Shown here in pieces: positions 8,350 to 16,807 of a stretch of 31,132 nt of DNA. Positions within the stretch are counted from its first letter, which is position 1. Every line of letters begins with the position of its first letter. The translations under genes and the position numbers were made by a program. Below the pieces are notes generated by a model. That model saw only the letters and a list, made by a program, of their open reading frames with translations. It was not told the origin of the DNA and searched no databases. The stretch is taken from contig CAYUIY010000015.1 of assembly GCA_964444915.1 (NCBI GenBank), positions 1-31,132 of the forward strand, written 5' to 3'. This stretch comes from Anaerorudis sp964444915. Lineage in GTDB: Bacteria > Bacteroidota > Bacteroidia > Bacteroidales > Dysgonomonadaceae.

Positions 8350-8964
8350 ATGGATACTATTAGTCTGATTGTAAAATCGATATTTGTCGACAACATGATT
8401 TTCGCATACTTTTTGGGTATGTGTTCGTTTTTGGCTGTATCGAAAAACGTAAAAACGGCAGTGGGGTTGGGAATTGCAGTCACTTTTGTTCTCGTGCTGA
8501 CGTTGCCGATAAATTATTTGCTTGAAAATTATATTTTGAAACCCGGAGCACTGTCATGGCTCGGTGAAGAATTTGCAGACGTTGATCTCAGTGTTTTCAG
8601 TCTGATCATCTTCATTGCCGTAATCGCCTCTTTTACTCAATTGGTAGAAATGGTAATTGAACGGTTCTCTCCGGCACTTTACAACTCATTGGGTATATTT
8701 TTACCATTGATTGCCGTTAACTGCGCCATTCTTGGTGGTTCATTGTTTATGCAACAACGTGAATTCCCTAATTTAGGCATGGCAACCGCTTATGCTTTTG
8801 GATCCGGTATCGGTTGGATGATGGCCATTGTAGGTATGGCAGCAATCCGCGAAAAGTTGGAATATTCCAATGTTCCAAAACCTTTAAGAGGATTAGGAAT
8901 CACCTTTATTATTACATCTCTGATGGCCATTGGTTTCATGAGTTTTTCGGGAATCAATATTTAA
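8350..8964 (+). CDS. nqrE: Na+-translocating NADH:quinone reductase subunit E
   Basis: The 204-residue integral membrane protein has about six helices and is the paralogue and partner of NqrD. Its two iron-sulfur ligands are present: C25 (FLGMCSFLAVSKNV) and C125 (IAVNCAILGGSLFM). The QREFPNLGMATAYAFGSGIGW segment is typical of NqrE/RnfA proteins. It lies 35 bases after nqrD and 50 bases before nqrF, in the standard gene order. Confidence 0.95.
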   Translation: MDTISLIVKSIFVDNMIFAYFLGMCSFLAVSKNVKTAVGLGIAVTFVLVLTLPINYLLENYILKPGALSWLGEEFADVDLSVFSLIIFIAVIASFTQLVEMVIERFSPALYNSLGIFLPLIAVNCAILGGSLFMQQREFPNLGMATAYAFGSGIGWMMAIVGMAAIREKLEYSNVPKPLRGLGITFIITSLMAIGFMSFSGINI

Positions 8965-9014
8965 TCGTATAAAAACAAAAAGAAAAATTTTTAAACAAAT
9001 TTAATTACATAAAT

Positions 9015-10292
9015 ATGAGTGTGTTATTGAGTGCGGGAGGATTAACAATTATAACGAGTGTAGTAGTTTTTTTATTGATCATTCTTATTCTCGTAATAAT
9101 TATATTACTTGCCAAAGCGAAGCTGATGCCTTCGGGCAATGTAGAAATTACAATAAACAACAAAGAAAAAATAACAGCTCCTTTAGGGGTTACCCTTCTG
9201 AACGCATTACAGATGCAGGACATATTTCTTCCTTCTGCATGCGGCGGAGGCGGAACATGCGGACAATGTCGCTGCAGGGTAATAGAAGGTGGGGGCGAAA
9301 TTCTTCCAACTGAAAAAGGACATTTCACCCGCAAAGAACAACTGGAACACTGGAGATTAGGTTGTCAGGTAAAAGTAAAGGAAAATTTATCCATCATCGT
9401 TCCCGAATCCATATTCGGGATCAAGGAGTGGGAATGCGAGGTTGTATCCAACCACAATGTGGCTTCGTTTATCAAAGAACTTAAAGTAGTATTACCGGCA
9501 GACGAAAGATTGGATTTTGAACCCGGATCGTATTGCCAAATCCGGATCCCGCCATACGATACCATCCGATTCTCGGATATGATTATCGACGAGAAATATA
9601 AACCCGAATGGGATAGACTCGACATGTGGAGCCTATCGGTGAAAAACGATGAGGAAATTGTTCGTGCCTACTCTATGGCCAACTATCCTGCCGAAGGCGA
9701 TATTATCATGCTGAATGTTCGGATCGCTACCCCTCCTATCGACAAAAAAACCGGGAAATGGATGAAGGTAAAACCGGGTATCGCCTCGTCCTATATCTTT
9801 ACACTAAAACCGGGCGACAAAGTAAAAATCTCAGGGCCTTATGGCGAGTTTCATCCGATTTACGATAGTAAACGCGAAATGATGTGGATTGGAGGAGGTG
9901 CAGGTATGGCTCCATTGCGTTCTCAAATTATGCACATGACGAAAACGTTACGTACAACCGACCGCAAAATGTCGTACTTTTATGGAGCAAGAGCATTGAA
10001 CGAGGCATTCTATCTGGAAGATTTTTGGGAATTAGAAAAAGAATTTCCTAACTTTTCATTCCATTTGGCTCTTGATCGTCCTGATCCCGAAGCCGATGCT
10101 GCAGGAGTAAAATACACACCGGGATTCGTTCATCAGGTGATTTACGATACCTACCTGAAATTTCACGAAGAACCCGAAGAAATTGAATATTATATGTGCG
10201 GACCCGGGCCGATGGCAAATGCGGTAAAACGCATGCTTGACGATTTGGGTGTGCCACCCGAAATGCTCATGTTTGACGATTTCGGCATATAA
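9015..10292 (+). CDS. nqrF: Na+-translocating NADH:quinone reductase subunit F (NADH dehydrogenase subunit)
   Basis: The 425-residue protein is the electron entry subunit: it oxidises NADH and passes electrons through FAD and a [2Fe-2S] cluster. Domains in order: an N-terminal transmembrane helix (about 10-33); a plant-type ferredoxin domain with ligands C76, C82, C85 and C117; a ferredoxin-reductase-like FAD domain with RAYS (217-220); and an NADH domain with GGGAGMAP (293-300) and CGPGPM near the C-terminus. All expected cofactor residues are present. It is the last nqr gene. No convincing GC-rich terminator follows it before the next promoter, so some read-through into the leu leader is possible. 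Confidence 0.96.
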   Translation: MSVLLSAGGLTIITSVVVFLLIILILVIIILLAKAKLMPSGNVEITINNKEKITAPLGVTLLNALQMQDIFLPSACGGGGTCGQCRCRVIEGGGEILPTEKGHFTRKEQLEHWRLGCQVKVKENLSIIVPESIFGIKEWECEVVSNHNVASFIKELKVVLPADERLDFEPGSYCQIRIPPYDTIRFSDMIIDEKYKPEWDRLDMWSLSVKNDEEIVRAYSMANYPAEGDIIMLNVRIATPPIDKKTGKWMKVKPGIASSYIFTLKPGDKVKISGPYGEFHPIYDSKREMMWIGGGAGMAPLRSQIMHMTKTLRTTDRKMSYFYGARALNEAFYLEDFWELEKEFPNFSFHLALDRPDPEADAAGVKYTPGFVHQVIYDTYLKFHEEPEEIEYYMCGPGPMANAVKRMLDDLGVPPEMLMFDDFGI

Positions 10293-10333
10293 AAGAAAAA
10301 GTAACTATTTTTCTCAACAAAAACGAAAAATAT

Positions 10334-10364
10334 TTTGCAGTTTAATTTTTTTACATTTACTTTG
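10334..10364 (+). promoter_or_regulatory. Probable promoter of the leu-ilv operon
   Basis: TTTG at 10334-10337 and TTACTTTG at 10357-10364 are separated by 19 nt, the expected geometry of the Bacteroidetes housekeeping promoter. The downstream box differs from TAnnTTTG at one base. Transcription would begin near 10370, giving a leader of roughly 215 nt before leuA that contains the peptide and attenuator below. Confidence 0.65.
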
Positions 10365-10373
10365 CAAAGTAAA
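10356..10373. repeat. Perfect 18-bp palindrome overlapping the leu-ilv promoter
   Basis: TTTACTTTGCAAAGTAAA is a perfect inverted repeat with no spacer. It covers the -7 element and the likely start site, a usual place for a repressor operator. It could also be a chance palindrome created by an AT-rich promoter core. No regulator gene is adjacent. Confidence 0.5.
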
Positions 10374-10399
10374 TAAAAGAGAAAATTTATTTTCAACGT

Positions 10400-10471
10400 A
10401 TGATCAATAATAGTATCCATATTCTAGTCATTTCCATTCTTCTAGTAGGCAACTACCGGGAGGTGAGATAG
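10400..10471 (+). CDS. Leader peptide rich in Ile, Leu and Val (attenuation peptide)
   Basis: This 23-codon frame runs from ATG at 10400 to TAG at 10469-10471. Residues 6-16 read IHILVISILLV; counting Ile2, ten of residues 2-16 are Ile, Leu or Val, the end products of the genes downstream. The run of control codons occupies 10415-10447. It lies just before an intrinsic terminator at 10512-10542, and its stop codon falls inside the 5' arm of the alternative antiterminator. This is the arrangement expected for ribosome-mediated attenuation, as in enterobacterial ilv and leu leaders. The start codon itself sits in a predicted stem (10397-10403 with 10485-10491). No clear Shine-Dalgarno site is seen, which is normal for this phylum. 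The peptide has no expected function beyond being translated. Confidence 0.85.
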   Translation: MINNSIHILVISILLVGNYREVR

Positions 10472-10511
10472 GTATTAGGATACTTCATACGAGTGAAAGA
10501 AAAATATGGAT

Positions 10512-10542
10512 AACCTTTCTCACCAAGTGAGAAAGGTTTTTT
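10512..10542 (+). terminator. Attenuator terminator upstream of leuA
   Basis: AACCTTTCTCAC (10512-10523) pairs perfectly over 12 bp with GTGAGAAAGGTT (10527-10538) around a CAA loop, ending in TTTTTT (10537-10542). It sits 41 bases before leuA and 41 bases after the leader peptide stop, so it is conditional rather than an end-of-operon terminator. Confidence 0.9.
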
Positions 10543-10583
10543 CTTATAAAGAAACAACAATAAAACGATAACTCGAAGTAAAC

Positions 10584-12074
10584 ATGGAAAGGATATATGT
10601 TTTTGACACAACATTACGCGACGGGGAACAGGTTCCCGGCTGCCAATTGAATACGATAGAAAAAATAGAAGTAGCCCGAGCTTTGGAAGAATTAGGAGTA
10701 GACGTCATAGAAGCCGGCTTTCCGGTATCGAGTCCCGGAGATTTCAATTCTGTCGTGGAAATTTCCAAAGCAGTTACATGGCCTGTAATATGTGCACTCA
10801 CCCGTGCTGTCGAGAAAGATATCGAAGTGGCAGCCGAAGCACTAAAATATGCAAAACGCAAACGAATACACACAGGAATCGGCACATCGGATCCACACAT
10901 CAAATATAAATTCAATTCCAATCGGGAAGAAATTCTTGAACGAGCAGTCAAAGCCGTAAAATATGCGCGGAATTTTGTGGATGATGTTGAATTTTATGCC
11001 GAAGATGCAGGCCGCACCGAAAACGAATACCTTGCCCGCGTAGTGCAAGCAGTTATCGATGCCGGAGCCACAGTGGTAAATATACCCGATACTACAGGCT
11101 ATTGTTTTCCCGATGAATATGGAGCCAAAATCAAATACCTGATCGATCATGTGGATATGAAAAATGCCATTCTTTCCACCCACTGCCATCAAGATCTAGG
11201 CATGGCAACAGCTAATACCATTTCAGGAATCTTAAACGGAGCACGACAGATCGAAGTCACCATTAATGGTGTAGGTGAAAGGGCCGGGAATACACCGCTG
11301 GAAGAAGTGGTAATGGCTCTTAAAAGTCACCCGGAACGTGGCTTTTATACCAACATCAACACCGAGAAAATTTATGCCACCAGCCGCTTGGTATCTAATT
11401 TGATGAACATGCCCGTCCAACCCAACAAAGCCATTGTAGGACGCAATGCTTTTGCACATTCATCGGGTATTCACCAAGATGGTGTATTGAAAAACGTAGA
11501 AACTTACGAAATCATCAATCCGCAAGATGTTGGAATCGACAGCAATTCAATTGTATTAACGGCACGTAGCGGACGAGCAGCATTGAGAAACAGATTGGAA
11601 GTTCTGGGTGTGAAGCTCGAATCGGATGCACTCGATAAAGTATATCAAAAATTCCTCGAATTGGCCGATAAAAAGAAAAGTGTAACCGATGATGACATTT
11701 TGATGCTGGTAGGAAAAGATTCGAAACTGCATCGCATAAAAATAGATTACCTGCAAGTGCTTTGCGGAATAGGCGTACGCAATGTTGCCAGCATCGGATT
11801 AAATATTGCCGGCGAACATTTTGAAGCCACTGCTACCGGAAACGGGCCCGTGGATGCAGCTATTCGTGCAATAAAAAACATTATCCGTCGCGAAATGACC
11901 ATCAAAGAATTTCTTATCCAAGCCATAAGCCGTGGTAGCGACGATACCGGAAAGGTACATATGCAGGTAGAACACGAAGGCATGATCCACTACGGTTTCT
12001 CGGCCAACACCGATATTGTCGCTGCTTCTGCAGAAGCATTTATTGATGCAGTAAACAAATTTGTAATACAATAA
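10584..12074 (+). CDS. leuA: 2-isopropylmalate synthase
   Basis: The 496-residue enzyme condenses acetyl-CoA with 2-oxoisovalerate, the first committed step to leucine. It has the DRE-TIM-type barrel: FDTTLRDGEQVPG (7-19) with R12 and D13, the metal-binding H200-C-H202 followed by QDLGMATAN, and INGVGERAGNTPLEE. A linker block HSSGIHQDGVLK follows near residue 290. The C-terminal part (about 360-490) is the LeuA allosteric domain where leucine feedback normally acts, ending in a full-length domain. It is the first structural gene after the attenuator; leuC follows after 7 bases. The second family member at 14118 resembles citramalate synthase, which leaves this one as the true IPMS. Confidence 0.95.
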   Translation: MERIYVFDTTLRDGEQVPGCQLNTIEKIEVARALEELGVDVIEAGFPVSSPGDFNSVVEISKAVTWPVICALTRAVEKDIEVAAEALKYAKRKRIHTGIGTSDPHIKYKFNSNREEILERAVKAVKYARNFVDDVEFYAEDAGRTENEYLARVVQAVIDAGATVVNIPDTTGYCFPDEYGAKIKYLIDHVDMKNAILSTHCHQDLGMATANTISGILNGARQIEVTINGVGERAGNTPLEEVVMALKSHPERGFYTNINTEKIYATSRLVSNLMNMPVQPNKAIVGRNAFAHSSGIHQDGVLKNVETYEIINPQDVGIDSNSIVLTARSGRAALRNRLEVLGVKLESDALDKVYQKFLELADKKKSVTDDDILMLVGKDSKLHRIKIDYLQVLCGIGVRNVASIGLNIAGEHFEATATGNGPVDAAIRAIKNIIRREMTIKEFLIQAISRGSDDTGKVHMQVEHEGMIHYGFSANTDIVAASAEAFIDAVNKFVIQ

Positions 12075-12081
12075 AATATAA

Positions 12082-13470
12082 ATGAAAACATTATTCGATA
12101 AAATTTGGGATGCCCATATTGTAACGGAAGTAAAAGACGGCCCTACACAATTATACATCGACCGTCATTATTGTCACGAAGTGACCAGTCCACAAGCTTT
12201 CGCAGGTTTGCGTGCAAGAGGATTAAAAGTTTTTCGACCGGAACAAACCATTTTAACGGCCGATCACAACATACCTACGATGGACCAAGACAAACCGATT
12301 CGCGATGAAGTGTCGCGTTTTCAGGTAGACACATTGGCGAACAATGCTCGGGAATTCGGACTCACTTATTACGGTTTAGGCCATCCAAAGAACGGTATTG
12401 TTCATGTTATCGGTCCCGAAAACGGATACACACTGCCGGGAATGACCATTGTCTGTGGCGACAGCCACACATCAACCCACGGCGCTTTCGGTGCTATTGC
12501 ATTCGGAATCGGCACCAGCGAGGTGGAAATGGTGTTGGCTTCACAATGCATTTTGCAAACACGCCCCAAGACCATGCGCATCACTTTCCAAGGGAAATTA
12601 AACGAAGGGGTTACCGCTAAAGACATGGCATTATACATGATTTCGCAATTGACTACCGGCGGCGCAACAGGCTATTTTGTGGAATATGCCGGCGAAGCCG
12701 TTGAAAATCTTTCTATGGAGGGGCGCATGACCTTGTGCAACTTAAGCATCGAAATGGGAGCCCGCGGCGGCATGGTTGCACCGGATGAAACTACTTTCAC
12801 CTACCTTAAAGGTCGCGAATTTGCACCCAAAGGAAAAAAATGGAACGAAGCCGTAGCTTATTGGAAAACGCTGAAAACCGATGAAGACGCGGTTTTCGAT
12901 AAAGAAGTGGTATTCGATGCTTCACAAATAAAACCCATGATTACTTACGGTACCAATCCGGGTATGGCTATTCCCATTGACGAAAAAATTCCCGCACTCC
13001 AACACAGCGATACCGCGAGCAGAATTTCTTTTGAGAAAGCTTTAGCCTACATGGGGTTCAAACCCGGAGAAAAATTAGAAGGTAAACCGGTAGATTATGT
13101 ATTTTTGGGAAGCTGTACTAACGGGCGCATTGAAGATTTCCGAATGTTTGCAAACTATGTAAAAGGAAAAAAGAAGGCCGATAACATTACCGCATGGCTG
13201 GTTCCCGGCAGTTGGCAAGTTCGCAAACAAATCGAAGCAGAAGGACTAGACAAGATTTTAGAAGAAGCCGGCTTCGAATTACGTCAACCCGGCTGTTCAG
13301 CTTGTCTGGCAATGAACGACGACAAAATACCTGCCGGCAAGTATGCTGTTTCCACATCGAACCGAAACTTTGAAGGACGTCAAGGTCCCGGTGCACGCAC
13401 CATTTTGGCAGGCCCGCTTGTGACAGCTGCAGCAGCCGTAACAGGAAAAATTACCGATCCTACAAAATAA
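12082..13470 (+). CDS. leuC: 3-isopropylmalate dehydratase large subunit
   Basis: The 462-residue aconitase-family protein isomerises 2- to 3-isopropylmalate together with LeuD. The three [4Fe-4S] ligands are visible: C345 (GSCTNGR) and C405/C408 (PGCSACLAMNDD). VCGDSHTSTHGAFGA near 124-138 is the active-site signature, and the length fits bacterial LeuC (about 466). The same LeuCD pair probably also converts citramalate to 3-methylmalate for the isoleucine branch (inference from cimA in the same operon). Confidence 0.96.
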   Translation: MKTLFDKIWDAHIVTEVKDGPTQLYIDRHYCHEVTSPQAFAGLRARGLKVFRPEQTILTADHNIPTMDQDKPIRDEVSRFQVDTLANNAREFGLTYYGLGHPKNGIVHVIGPENGYTLPGMTIVCGDSHTSTHGAFGAIAFGIGTSEVEMVLASQCILQTRPKTMRITFQGKLNEGVTAKDMALYMISQLTTGGATGYFVEYAGEAVENLSMEGRMTLCNLSIEMGARGGMVAPDETTFTYLKGREFAPKGKKWNEAVAYWKTLKTDEDAVFDKEVVFDASQIKPMITYGTNPGMAIPIDEKIPALQHSDTASRISFEKALAYMGFKPGEKLEGKPVDYVFLGSCTNGRIEDFRMFANYVKGKKKADNITAWLVPGSWQVRKQIEAEGLDKILEEAGFELRQPGCSACLAMNDDKIPAGKYAVSTSNRNFEGRQGPGARTILAGPLVTAAAAVTGKITDPTK

Positions 13471-13493
13471 TTACTAACGAGAAGAATTTTACA

Positions 13494-14090
13494 ATGGAAA
13501 AATTTCAAACACTCACATCAACATATATTCCACTTCCGATAGAGAATGTGGATACCGATCAAATCATTCCGGCACGTTTCTTAAAAGCAACAACTCGTGA
13601 AGGTTTCGGCGACTATTTGTTTTCCGACTGGCGATATGACAAATCGGGCAATCCCAATCCCGATTTTGTCCTAAATAATTCCACATATACGGGTCAGATT
13701 TTAGTTGCCGGAAAAAATTTCGGCAGCGGTTCCAGCCGCGAACATGCTGCATGGGCACTTGCAGGATACGGATTTCGCGTAATTGTATCGAGTTTTTTCG
13801 CCGATATTTTCAAAAACAACGCACTCAATAACGGCATCCTTCCGGTAGTAGTAAGCGAAGAATTTTTGAACGATCTATTTGAATGCGTAAATAAAAATCC
13901 GAAAGCAACTATCACCGTCAATCTGGAAAAACAAACCATTACAAACAACGAAAACGGGAAAACCGAAACGTTCGAGATCAATGCATACAAAAAAGAATGC
14001 TTGCTGAAAGGTCTGGACGATATCGATTTTCTTCTTTCCAACAAAGACAAGATAGAAGCTTACGAAAAAAATCGCGTTTTTCAATATTAA
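13494..14090 (+). CDS. leuD: 3-isopropylmalate dehydratase small subunit
   Basis: The 198-residue swivelling-domain partner of LeuC has a length close to E. coli LeuD (201). ENVDTDQIIPARFL (18-31) and GSGSSREHAAWAL near residues 78-90 are the family substrate-binding signatures. It sits 23 bases after leuC and 27 before cimA. Confidence 0.95.
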   Translation: MEKFQTLTSTYIPLPIENVDTDQIIPARFLKATTREGFGDYLFSDWRYDKSGNPNPDFVLNNSTYTGQILVAGKNFGSGSSREHAAWALAGYGFRVIVSSFFADIFKNNALNNGILPVVVSEEFLNDLFECVNKNPKATITVNLEKQTITNNENGKTETFEINAYKKECLLKGLDDIDFLLSNKDKIEAYEKNRVFQY

Positions 14091-14117
14091 ATTAAAACTA
14101 TTGTCTATTTATCGTCA

Positions 14118-15674
14118 ATGGAAAAACGAAAAATCGAAATAATGGACACCACCCTGCGCGATGGAGAACAAACATCGGGCGTATCGTTTGCTGTACAAGA
14201 AAAAGTCAGCATTGCCCGACTGTTGCTCGAAGAACTCAGGGTAGACAGAATAGAAGTAGGTTCGGCACGGGTTTCGGAAGGAGAATTCAAATCGGTACGA
14301 AAAGTTGCGCAATGGGCAAAAAATCGCGGTTATATCGACAAAGTCGAAGTACTGGGATTTATTGATGGTACTGCTTCTGTTGATTGGATCATCAGCACAG
14401 GCTGTCGAGTAATAAATCTGCTTTGCAAAGGTTCGCTCCGTCACTGCCAAGAACAACTCAGGAAAACGCCCGAACAACATTTGGATGATATCAAGCAAGT
14501 GATTCTCTATGCTCACCAGAAAGAATTGGATGTGAACCTGTATCTGGAAGATTGGTCAAACGGCATGCGCCATTCCGAAGAATACGTTTATCTGATAATG
14601 GATAACTTGAAAGATTTGCCCATCCGTCGGTTCATGCTCCCCGATACACTGGGTATTCTTACTCCGGACGAAACGGCTGATTTTTGCAGCAAAATGATCA
14701 ATCGTTATCCCGATTTACATTTCGATTTTCACGCTCACAACGATTACGATTTAGCTGTCGCCAATGTTTTTCAAGCTGTAAAAGCAGGTATAAAAGGGAT
14801 TCATGTAACGATAAACGGTTTGGGAGAGAGAGCAGGAAACGCACCTTTATCGAGTGTGGTAGCTGTTATCGAAGATCAGTTGAAAATGAAAACCAATGTA
14901 AGGGAAAAAAATATCTATCAAGTAAGTAAAATTGTGGAAAGTTATTCCGGCATCCGTATACCGGCAAACAAACCGGTCATTGGCGACAATGTCTTTACTC
15001 AGGTGGCAGGTATTCATGCCGATGGCGACAAGAAGAACAATCTTTATTTTAACGATCTCCTACCCGAACGATTTGGCCGTTCTCGTGAATATGCACTTGG
15101 CAAAACTTCGGGGAAAGCCAATATAATGAAAAACCTCGAAGCATTAGGCATCGATTTGGACGAAGAAGCAACCAAAAAAGTAACAGAGCGTATTATTGAA
15201 TTGGGGGATAAAAAAGAAATCATCACTCCCGATGAGCTTCCTTATATCATCTCCGATGTTCTGAAAAACGGAACCGAAAATCAGGATATCCAAATATTGA
15301 ACTATTCACTTACATTGACAAACGAACTTCGTCCGACGGCAACCGTAAAAATAGCAATAAAAGGAGAGGTATATGAGCAAACAGCCGCAGGCGACGGACA
15401 ATATCATGCTTTTTCAAAAGCGATGTACAAAATTTACCGGAGTTTGAATAAACCCATTCCCGACCTGATCGATTACATGGTAGTGATACCACCCGGCGGA
15501 AAAACCAATGCGTACGTCCAAACCATCATTACGTGGCGATTTGAGGGTAAAATATTTAAAACCCGCGGTCTGGATGTCGATCAAACAGCAGCCGCCATTA
15601 AAGCAACAATGAAAATGCTCAATATGATCGAAAGCGGAAACATCCCGACCTTCAAACCAATGCAATTGCCATAA
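14118..15674 (+). CDS. cimA: Probable (R)-citramalate synthase (IPMS family)
   Basis: The 518-residue protein is a second DRE-TIM enzyme, distinct from LeuA. R14-D15 lie in DTTLRDGEQTSGVSF, H205-A-H207 bind metal, and a C-terminal LeuA-type regulatory domain begins near 390. It closely resembles, from memory, Leptospira interrogans citramalate synthase (516 residues): shared stretches include YLEDWSNG (142-149), HADGDKKNNLY and IDYMVVIPPGGKTNA. Residues reported to form the Leptospira pyruvate pocket (L81, L104, Y144) and catalytic site (E146, T179) correspond with a constant shift of two to L79, L102, Y142, E144 and T177. The likely reaction is pyruvate plus acetyl-CoA to (R)-citramalate, the threonine-independent entry to isoleucine. 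An automatic call of 2-isopropylmalate or homocitrate synthase is possible but fits less well. Confidence 0.82.
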   Translation: MEKRKIEIMDTTLRDGEQTSGVSFAVQEKVSIARLLLEELRVDRIEVGSARVSEGEFKSVRKVAQWAKNRGYIDKVEVLGFIDGTASVDWIISTGCRVINLLCKGSLRHCQEQLRKTPEQHLDDIKQVILYAHQKELDVNLYLEDWSNGMRHSEEYVYLIMDNLKDLPIRRFMLPDTLGILTPDETADFCSKMINRYPDLHFDFHAHNDYDLAVANVFQAVKAGIKGIHVTINGLGERAGNAPLSSVVAVIEDQLKMKTNVREKNIYQVSKIVESYSGIRIPANKPVIGDNVFTQVAGIHADGDKKNNLYFNDLLPERFGRSREYALGKTSGKANIMKNLEALGIDLDEEATKKVTERIIELGDKKEIITPDELPYIISDVLKNGTENQDIQILNYSLTLTNELRPTATVKIAIKGEVYEQTAAGDGQYHAFSKAMYKIYRSLNKPIPDLIDYMVVIPPGGKTNAYVQTIITWRFEGKIFKTRGLDVDQTAAAIKATMKMLNMIESGNIPTFKPMQLP

Positions 15675-15736
15675 AAATTTTACACGATATTGAGAATAGT
15701 TGAAAAGAAATAAATACAAATCAAAAAAATATAACA

Positions 15737-16807
15737 ATGAAACTAAACATAGCTGTATTGCCCGGTGACGGGATAGGTCCTGAGATCATGAATCAGGCGC
15801 TGGAAGTTAGCAAAGCAATATGTAAAAAATTTGGTCACGAATTATCTTATCGAACAGGAATCGTTGGTGCTTGCGCCATCGATCAAACAGGTGATCCCTA
15901 CCCTGCTGAAACGCATCAACTCTGCATGGAGTCCGATGCCGTGCTTTTCGGAGCCCTCGGTTCCCCTAAATACGACGACGACCCCAATGCCAAAGTACGT
16001 CCCGAACAAGGACTACTCAGAATGAGAAAACAATTGGGGCTTTATGCTAATATCCGACCGGTAACTACCTTTCCCTCACTGATTCATAAATCGCCCCTTC
16101 GCGCAGAACTTGTCGAAGGTGCCGATTTTATGTGTATTCGCGAACTGACCGGGGGGCTATATTTCGGTCGCCCACAAGGACGAAGCGAAGACGGCAATAC
16201 AGCCTATGACACCTGCATTTATACCCGCGAAGAAATTGAACGTATTCTCCGGCTGGCCTATAAATTTGCAGGGCAACGCAAGAAAAAAGTAACCGTGGTA
16301 GATAAAGCCAACGTGCTTGCCACTTCCCGTCTTTGGAGACAGATTGCACAAGAGATTGCTCCGCAATATGCCGACATCGAAACCGATTTTCTTTTTGTGG
16401 ATAATGCCGCCATGCGCATTATTCAATGGCCGAAGAGTTTCGATATATTGGTAACGGAAAATCTTTTTGGCGACATTCTTACCGACGAAGCATCGGTTAT
16501 TACCGGTTCGCTCGGCTTATTGCCCTCGGCATCCATCGGACTGCACACCTCACTTTTTGAACCCATCCACGGCTCATATCCTCAGGCTGCAGGAAAAGAC
16601 ATTGCCAATCCTCTTGCAATGATTCTCTCGGCTGCACTCATGTTCGAATATGGCTTCAACCTGATGGAAGAAGGCGCATTGATCCGCGAAGCAGTGAATG
16701 CAAGTCTGGAAGCCGGAGTAGTTACCGAAGATATTGCAGAAGGTGGTAAAGCTTACAAACTATCCGAAGTGGGCGCTTGGATAGTAAACTATATCAACAA
16801 CAAATAA
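15737..16807 (+). CDS. leuB: 3-isopropylmalate dehydrogenase
   Basis: The 356-residue NAD-dependent beta-decarboxylating dehydrogenase oxidises 3-isopropylmalate to 2-oxoisocaproate. With citramalate synthase in the operon it likely also acts on 3-methylmalate to give 2-oxobutyrate. Signatures: LPGDGIGPEI (8-17), ELTGGLYFGRPQGR, VDKANVLATSRLWR and NLFGDILTDEASVITGSLG, which contains the Asp metal ligands. The GLLPSASIG loop is typical of LeuB rather than isocitrate dehydrogenase. It follows cimA after 62 bases and precedes ilvD by 56. Confidence 0.95.
   Translation: MKLNIAVLPGDGIGPEIMNQALEVSKAICKKFGHELSYRTGIVGACAIDQTGDPYPAETHQLCMESDAVLFGALGSPKYDDDPNAKVRPEQGLLRMRKQLGLYANIRPVTTFPSLIHKSPLRAELVEGADFMCIRELTGGLYFGRPQGRSEDGNTAYDTCIYTREEIERILRLAYKFAGQRKKKVTVVDKANVLATSRLWRQIAQEIAPQYADIETDFLFVDNAAMRIIQWPKSFDILVTENLFGDILTDEASVITGSLGLLPSASIGLHTSLFEPIHGSYPQAAGKDIANPLAMILSAALMFEYGFNLMEEGALIREAVNASLEAGVVTEDIAEGGKAYKLSEVGAWIVNYINNK

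Larger units (their letters stand above)
10397..10542 (+). promoter_or_regulatory. Transcription attenuator controlling the leu-ilv operon
   Basis: Mutually exclusive pairings are visible. (a) Terminator: 10512-10523 with 10527-10538. (b) Antiterminator: GGTGAGATAGG (10462-10472) with CCTTTCTCACC (10514-10524), 10 of 11 pairs, which consumes the terminator's 5' arm. (c) Anti-antiterminator: CGTATGA (10397-10403) and AGTATCC (10412-10418) with the contiguous GGATACT and TCATACG (10478-10491), enclosing the antiterminator arm. (d) TATCCATATT (10414-10423) with AATATGGATA (10503-10512). Inferred logic: a ribosome stalled at the Ile/Leu/Val codons covers the upstream arm of (c) and leaves 10462-10472 free, so (b) forms and transcription continues. 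A ribosome reaching the stop at 10469 covers that arm, so (a) forms and transcription ends. Confidence 0.82.

Noticed and set aside
7682..8964. Rnf complex genes (rnfE/rnfA) as an alternative reading of nqrD/nqrE
   Set aside because: The flanking genes are nqrA, nqrB, nqrC and nqrF; no RnfB or RnfC with its ferredoxin clusters is present.
10294..10314. Possible terminator after nqrF (AGAAAAA pairing with TTTTTCT)
   Set aside because: A seven-pair stem with a single G-C pair and no following T run is too weak to call.
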